9,510 nucleotides of DNA from Deltaproteobacteria bacterium RIFCSPLOWO2_02_56_12 (lineage in GTDB: Bacteria; Desulfobacterota; Binatia; UBA9968), in assembly GCA_001799045.1 (NCBI GenBank), contig MGRY01000088.1, forward strand, positions 5,168 through 14,677, written 5' to 3'. Position numbers and translations under genes: made by a program. Below, piece after piece: positions 6,323-9,510 of this stretch. The notes beneath the pieces are model-generated. The model did not search any database and was not told where the DNA came from. It saw nothing but the letters and a program-made list of their open reading frames with translations. The number at the start of each line of letters is the position of its first letter. The first letter of the stretch is position 1.

Positions 6323-6932
6323 AAAACATTTCCATCAGTCTTTGATGCAGCTCGCGGGCAAATTTCTCCGCCAGCCGCTCCCTGGTTTCTTGCCTCAGGG
6401 TTTCTGTAAGCTGGATATCGGTAAACTGACGGACATCTCCCGGATTTAAGGTCCCGGTCTTAAAAGACGACGAACTCGTAACGACAGCCCCTCTGGAGCC
6501 GCTATGGAGCTCTGAGAGCCTGGCTCCCTGGGTGCGCCATAGGAGTTCGTCCGGAACACGCCGCCTTAGGCTCATGTCGATCACCAACACCATCTCGAAC
6601 TGAAGAACCTCATCTTCACGGTTGACCGACAAAACTCTGCTATCAAAGGAACGGACAACGCCGCTCAATATGGCGTCCGCCTGCTCCAGTCGATCAACAA
6701 CCCGGAGCTGGCCCCGTTGGCGCAGTTCGCTCTTCAACGCCGAGGCGATCTCGCTTTCGAATCCCATATCCCGACTTCGATTCGCAAAGGTCTCGACAAA
6801 AACGGTTTTGACATCTTTGGGAAACTCTGCCCCTTTGCTCGAAAACTGATAACCGCAGCCGCCTCCCCACAAAAGAAAAATCACGACTGCCCAATTTTGG
6901 ATTTTGGATTTTCGATTTTGGATTTTAGACAC
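6321..6932 (-). CDS. lptE: LPS-assembly outer-membrane lipoprotein LptE
   Basis: The lipoprotein partner of LptD, forming the plug of the outer-membrane translocon that inserts lipopolysaccharide. The 203 aa precursor has a lysine/arginine-rich n-region (1-13), a short hydrophobic stretch (14-22) and a lipobox ending GGG before Cys26; the mature protein begins CGYQFSS, the usual LptE opening. FPKDVKTVFVETFANRS (37-53) matches the family's first strand and Asn-Arg-Ser/Thr motif; the rest has the alternating beta pattern and helices of the family and is otherwise weakly conserved. The GTG start is supported by AGGAGG (6938-6943), 5 bases upstream. The first 12 codons after the start are made of a five-unit heptamer DNA repeat. 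It follows leuS by 83 bases, an order also seen in E. coli (leuS-lptE-holA), but holA is absent here. Confidence 0.9.
   Translation of the reverse strand: MSKIQNRKSKIQNWAVVIFLLWGGGCGYQFSSKGAEFPKDVKTVFVETFANRSRDMGFESEIASALKSELRQRGQLRVVDRLEQADAILSGVVRSFDSRVLSVNREDEVLQFEMVLVIDMSLRRRVPDELLWRTQGARLSELHSGSRGAVVTSSSSFKTGTLNPGDVRQFTDIQLTETLRQETRERLAEKFARELHQRLMEMF
6894..6928. repeat. Five-unit tandem heptamer ATTTTGG encoding the LptE n-region
   Basis: Five consecutive seven-base units, plus strand: ATTTTGG, ATTTTGG, ATTTTCG, ATTTTGG, ATTTTAG. Read on the minus strand they begin one base after the lptE GTG codon and encode SKIQNRKSKIQN; since 21 bases equal seven codons, the peptide repeats every seven residues. 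This resembles the short tandem heptamers known between genes in cyanobacteria and some other bacteria, but here it is inside a gene. Confidence 0.9.
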
Positions 6933-6974
6933 TTTCCCCTCCTACGCTGGGTCTCAAAGGTGTGATCTCAGGAT

Positions 6975-7005
6975 ATCTGCAATTTGAGATGTGCAATCTG
7001 AAATC
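6975..7005. repeat. Heptamer tandem repeat in the leuS-lptE gap
   Basis: Four seven-base units on the plus strand (ATCTGCA, ATTTGAG, ATGTGCA, ATCTGAA) plus a trailing ATC. The units are degenerate but the 7-base register is kept. They occupy most of the 83-base space between the leuS stop and the lptE start. The family is different from the two repeats at either end of lptE, but the period is the same. Confidence 0.65.
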
Positions 7006-7015
7006 GCCAAGGGCG

Positions 7016-9508
7016 TCATCCTTCCAGAACGATGTTCACGAGCCGACGCGGAACCTGGATCACCCGCTGGATCTCCTTCCCGTGGAGAAAACCCTTGACC
7101 TTCGGGTCCGCCAACGCCTCCGCTTCGATAAATTCGTTGCTGGCATCCGCCGGCACCGTAATCCTGCCCCGCACTCTCCCATCAACCTGAACCACGATCA
7201 GCCACCGCTCCTCTTCCAACGCCTCTTCAGAATAACCCGGCCAGCGGATCTCTTCCAAACTGTTTCGATGACCCAAGCTCTCCCACAGCTCGCTCGCCAT
7301 ATGAGGGACAAACGGATAGAGGAGAACCACAAGGGTCTCCACCCCTCCCTTGATGAGAGGGGTGCCGTCTTTCCATATAGATTCATCTTTGCCCGCAAGA
7401 CTCAGGGCATTAAACAGCTCCATAACCGCCGCGATCGCCGTATTGAAGTGGAACCTCCCCTCGATATCGTCCGTAACCTTCTTGATGGTGCGATGGATCT
7501 GGCGGCGCAACTCTCGAAGGGTCGGGGAAAGCTCCTTTGGGTCAAGATCCGATGCTGCGGAAGCGAGGGCGTCACGATAGTGAGAAACGAAGCGCCACAA
7601 ACGGGTGAGAAAACGGTAAGCCCCCTCCACTCCCTGGTCGCTCCAATCCAGATCTTTTTCCGGCGGAGCAGCGAAGAGCGCGAAGAGTCTGGCCGTGTCG
7701 GCGCCATAGCGCTCGATCAAAAAATCGGGGTCCACCACGTTCCCCTTCGACTTGGACATCTTCGCCCCGTCTTTGATGACCATTCCCTGAGTCAAAAGGT
7801 TGGTGAACGGCTCTCCTAACGCGATCCATCCCAGATCCCTCAACACCTTGGTGAAAAAACGGGCATAGAGCAGGTGAAGAACCGCGTGCTCGATCCCTCC
7901 GATGTACTGGTCCACTGGCATCCAGTAGGCTACCCGGGCTTTATCCAGAGGCGCGCCCTGCTCATCCGGGCAAGCGTAACGGGCGAAATACCATGAGGAT
8001 TCCACAAAGGTATCCATCGTATCGGTTTCTCTTCTCGCCGGACCGCCGCATTTGGGACAGGAGGCCTTAAAAAACTCCGGCAGCTTGGCCAGAGGGGAGC
8101 CGCCCTCGCCGGAAAACTCCACGTCTTTGGGGAGAACCACCGGAAGCTCCGCTTCGGGGACAGGCAAGGCGCCGCAGGAATCACAATAGAGGATCGGAAT
8201 CGGCGCGCCCCAGTAGCGCTGGCGCGAGATGCCCCAGTCTCTCAAACGATAGCGGATGTCATTTTTTCCCCAACCCTTCTCTTCGAGATAGGCGGCGAGC
8301 TTTTCTCTTCCTTCACTGCTGCGGAGACCGGTGAAGGGGCCGCTCGATACCATCACGCCGTCCTCCACGAAGGCCTCTGCCATCTCCTCAGCTTTGATCC
8401 GCTTACCCTGAGGCTGGATCACGACGCGGACGGGGAGACCGTATTTTCGCGCGAACTCGAAGTCCCTCTGATCATGGGCGGGAACCGCCATGACCGCGCC
8501 GGTCCCGTATTCCATGAGAACAAAGTTAGCAAGGTAGATAGGAATCTTCTCCCCGGTGAAGGGATTCATGCAATACGCTCCGGTAAAGAGCCCTTCCTTT
8601 TCGGCCTCATCCGCTCCTCTGCGAGTTTGATTGATTCTTTGGATCCGTTCTACGAACTCTCTAACGGTTCGTTCCTGTGGGGTGCTCCGGGAGAGTTCCA
8701 GGGCCAGCGGGTGCTCCACCGCAAGCGAGACAAAGGTGGCCCCGTAAACCGTATCCTGACGGGTGGTAAATACGTTCAACGCCTCCTCCCGGCCCATCAG
8801 AGGGAACAGGATCTCCGCGCCCACGGACTTCCCGATCCAGTTCCGCTGCATCGCCAAAACCTTTTCAGGCCATCCGGTTAGGTGGTCCAGCTCTCCGAGC
8901 AGCTCCTCCGCGTAGGCGGTGGTGCGGAAGAACCACTGCTCCAGCTCCCTCACGCCCACTTCTTGCTCGCAGCGCCAGCACCTCCCCCCTTCCACCTGTT
9001 CGTTGGCCAGGACCGTCCGACACTTTTCACACCAATTGACCGTCGACAGCTTCTTATAGGCCAGCCCGCGCCGGAACATCTCGATGAAGAAGAGCTGCTC
9101 CCAGCGATAGTAGCTCTCATCGCAGGTGGCGAACTCACGCTCCCAGTCGTAGCTGAAGCCCATTTTTTTGAGCTGGTCCCGCATGTAGGCGATGTTCTCC
9201 ATCGTCCACTTGGCAGGGTGGACCCCACGTTCGATGGCAGCGTTTTCAGCCGGGAGCCCAAAGGCATCCCACCCCATGGGGTGAAGCACGTTATAGCCCC
9301 TCATCCTCTTGTAGCGCGCGATCACGTCGCCAATGGAATAGTTGCGCACGTGTCCCATGTGGATCTGGCCGGAGGGATAGGGGAACATCTCTAAAAGGTA
9401 GTACTTCGGCAGGCGAGAATTCTCGCTGACCCGGAAGCTCTTTCCCTCCTCCCAGATCCGCTGCCACTTTTCTTCGATCTTTTTCGGTTGGTATCGCTCT
9501 TCCATCAT
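7016..9508 (-). CDS. leuS: Leucyl-tRNA synthetase (class I)
   Basis: Charges tRNA-Leu with leucine in the cytoplasm, using ATP and releasing AMP and PPi. The 830 aa product is full length for the bacterial family (about 860 in E. coli). The Rossmann-fold active site has HMGH (50-53) and KMSKS (583-587). The editing (CP1) domain, about 225-420, has the threonine-rich TTRQDTVYG (248-256) and the conserved Asp346 in AVPAHDQRD that discriminates mischarged tRNA. Zinc-type Cys pairs lie at C160/C163 with C177/C180 and at C442/C445 with C484/C487. The anticodon-binding helical domain (about 660-770) and the C-terminal domain end at the TGA at 7016. Two tandem ATG codons (9503-9508) fall at the window edge, with only two bases beyond, so the true start may be slightly upstream and no regulatory leader can be assessed. 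It leads the leuS-lptE pair. Confidence 0.98.
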   Translation of the reverse strand: MMEERYQPKKIEEKWQRIWEEGKSFRVSENSRLPKYYLLEMFPYPSGQIHMGHVRNYSIGDVIARYKRMRGYNVLHPMGWDAFGLPAENAAIERGVHPAKWTMENIAYMRDQLKKMGFSYDWEREFATCDESYYRWEQLFFIEMFRRGLAYKKLSTVNWCEKCRTVLANEQVEGGRCWRCEQEVGVRELEQWFFRTTAYAEELLGELDHLTGWPEKVLAMQRNWIGKSVGAEILFPLMGREEALNVFTTRQDTVYGATFVSLAVEHPLALELSRSTPQERTVREFVERIQRINQTRRGADEAEKEGLFTGAYCMNPFTGEKIPIYLANFVLMEYGTGAVMAVPAHDQRDFEFARKYGLPVRVVIQPQGKRIKAEEMAEAFVEDGVMVSSGPFTGLRSSEGREKLAAYLEEKGWGKNDIRYRLRDWGISRQRYWGAPIPILYCDSCGALPVPEAELPVVLPKDVEFSGEGGSPLAKLPEFFKASCPKCGGPARRETDTMDTFVESSWYFARYACPDEQGAPLDKARVAYWMPVDQYIGGIEHAVLHLLYARFFTKVLRDLGWIALGEPFTNLLTQGMVIKDGAKMSKSKGNVVDPDFLIERYGADTARLFALFAAPPEKDLDWSDQGVEGAYRFLTRLWRFVSHYRDALASAASDLDPKELSPTLRELRRQIHRTIKKVTDDIEGRFHFNTAIAAVMELFNALSLAGKDESIWKDGTPLIKGGVETLVVLLYPFVPHMASELWESLGHRNSLEEIRWPGYSEEALEEERWLIVVQVDGRVRGRITVPADASNEFIEAEALADPKVKGFLHGKEIQRVIQVPRRLVNIVLEG

Positions 9509-9510
9509 CA

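Noticed and set aside
6252..7005. Possible CRISPR or transposon-end repeats around lptE
   Set aside because: The repeats are contiguous 7-base units without spacers, the three families differ in sequence, and there are no cas or transposase genes or target-site duplications.
6962..7819. 285-codon open frame on the plus strand
   Set aside because: Antisense to the 3' third of leuS. The product is Arg/His/Leu-rich with no recognisable domain, and the first codons fall in the heptamer repeat.
8882..9394. 170-codon open frame on the plus strand
   Set aside because: Antisense to the N-terminal catalytic part of leuS, including the HIGH region; no ribosome site and low-information composition.

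Overview
The window is an ordinary-looking stretch of a bacterial chromosome, moderately GC-rich by eye, carrying seven protein genes. No tRNA, rRNA, transposase, phage or CRISPR sequence was found. The host is a diderm (Gram-negative-type) bacterium: it encodes the LPS-assembly lipoprotein LptE, an envelope lipoprotein with a type II signal peptide, a class A penicillin-binding protein and TatC. The combination of a K+-independent membrane pyrophosphatase, a leuS-lptE pair and seven-base-period intergenic repeats (one encoding an 'SKIQN' peptide) suggests to me an uncultured lineage near Nitrospirota, NC10/Methylomirabilota or the former deltaproteobacteria. This placement is an impression, not a determination.

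Layout: six genes are on the minus strand and one on the plus strand. From the right edge, leuS (leucyl-tRNA synthetase) is followed by lptE. Across a short convergent junction lies plus-strand rpsT (ribosomal protein S20, TTG start). A roughly 450-base intergenic region then separates rpsT from the divergent gene for a PBP1A-like bifunctional peptidoglycan synthase. Continuing left on the minus strand are a tiny Pro/Ala-rich lipoprotein, a strong intrinsic terminator, and then tatC and hppA, 40 bases apart and probably co-transcribed.

Functions: the left block is envelope biology. PBP1A builds the wall, the small lipoprotein may span or tether to it, and TatC translocates folded proteins using the proton-motive force that HppA can generate from pyrophosphate. 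The right block is translation (LeuRS, S20) plus outer-membrane LPS export (LptE).

The most unusual signal is a set of three different short repeats, all with a 7-base period. They lie at the leuS-lptE junction, inside the first codons of lptE, and immediately after the lptE stop. One of them supplies the n-region of the LptE signal peptide. Other points are a pair of adjacent DnaA-box-like 9-mers in the large intergenic region, the absence of holA after lptE, and a Pro/Ala stalk lipoprotein ending in lysine next to PBP1A. I see no clearly new multi-gene system here.
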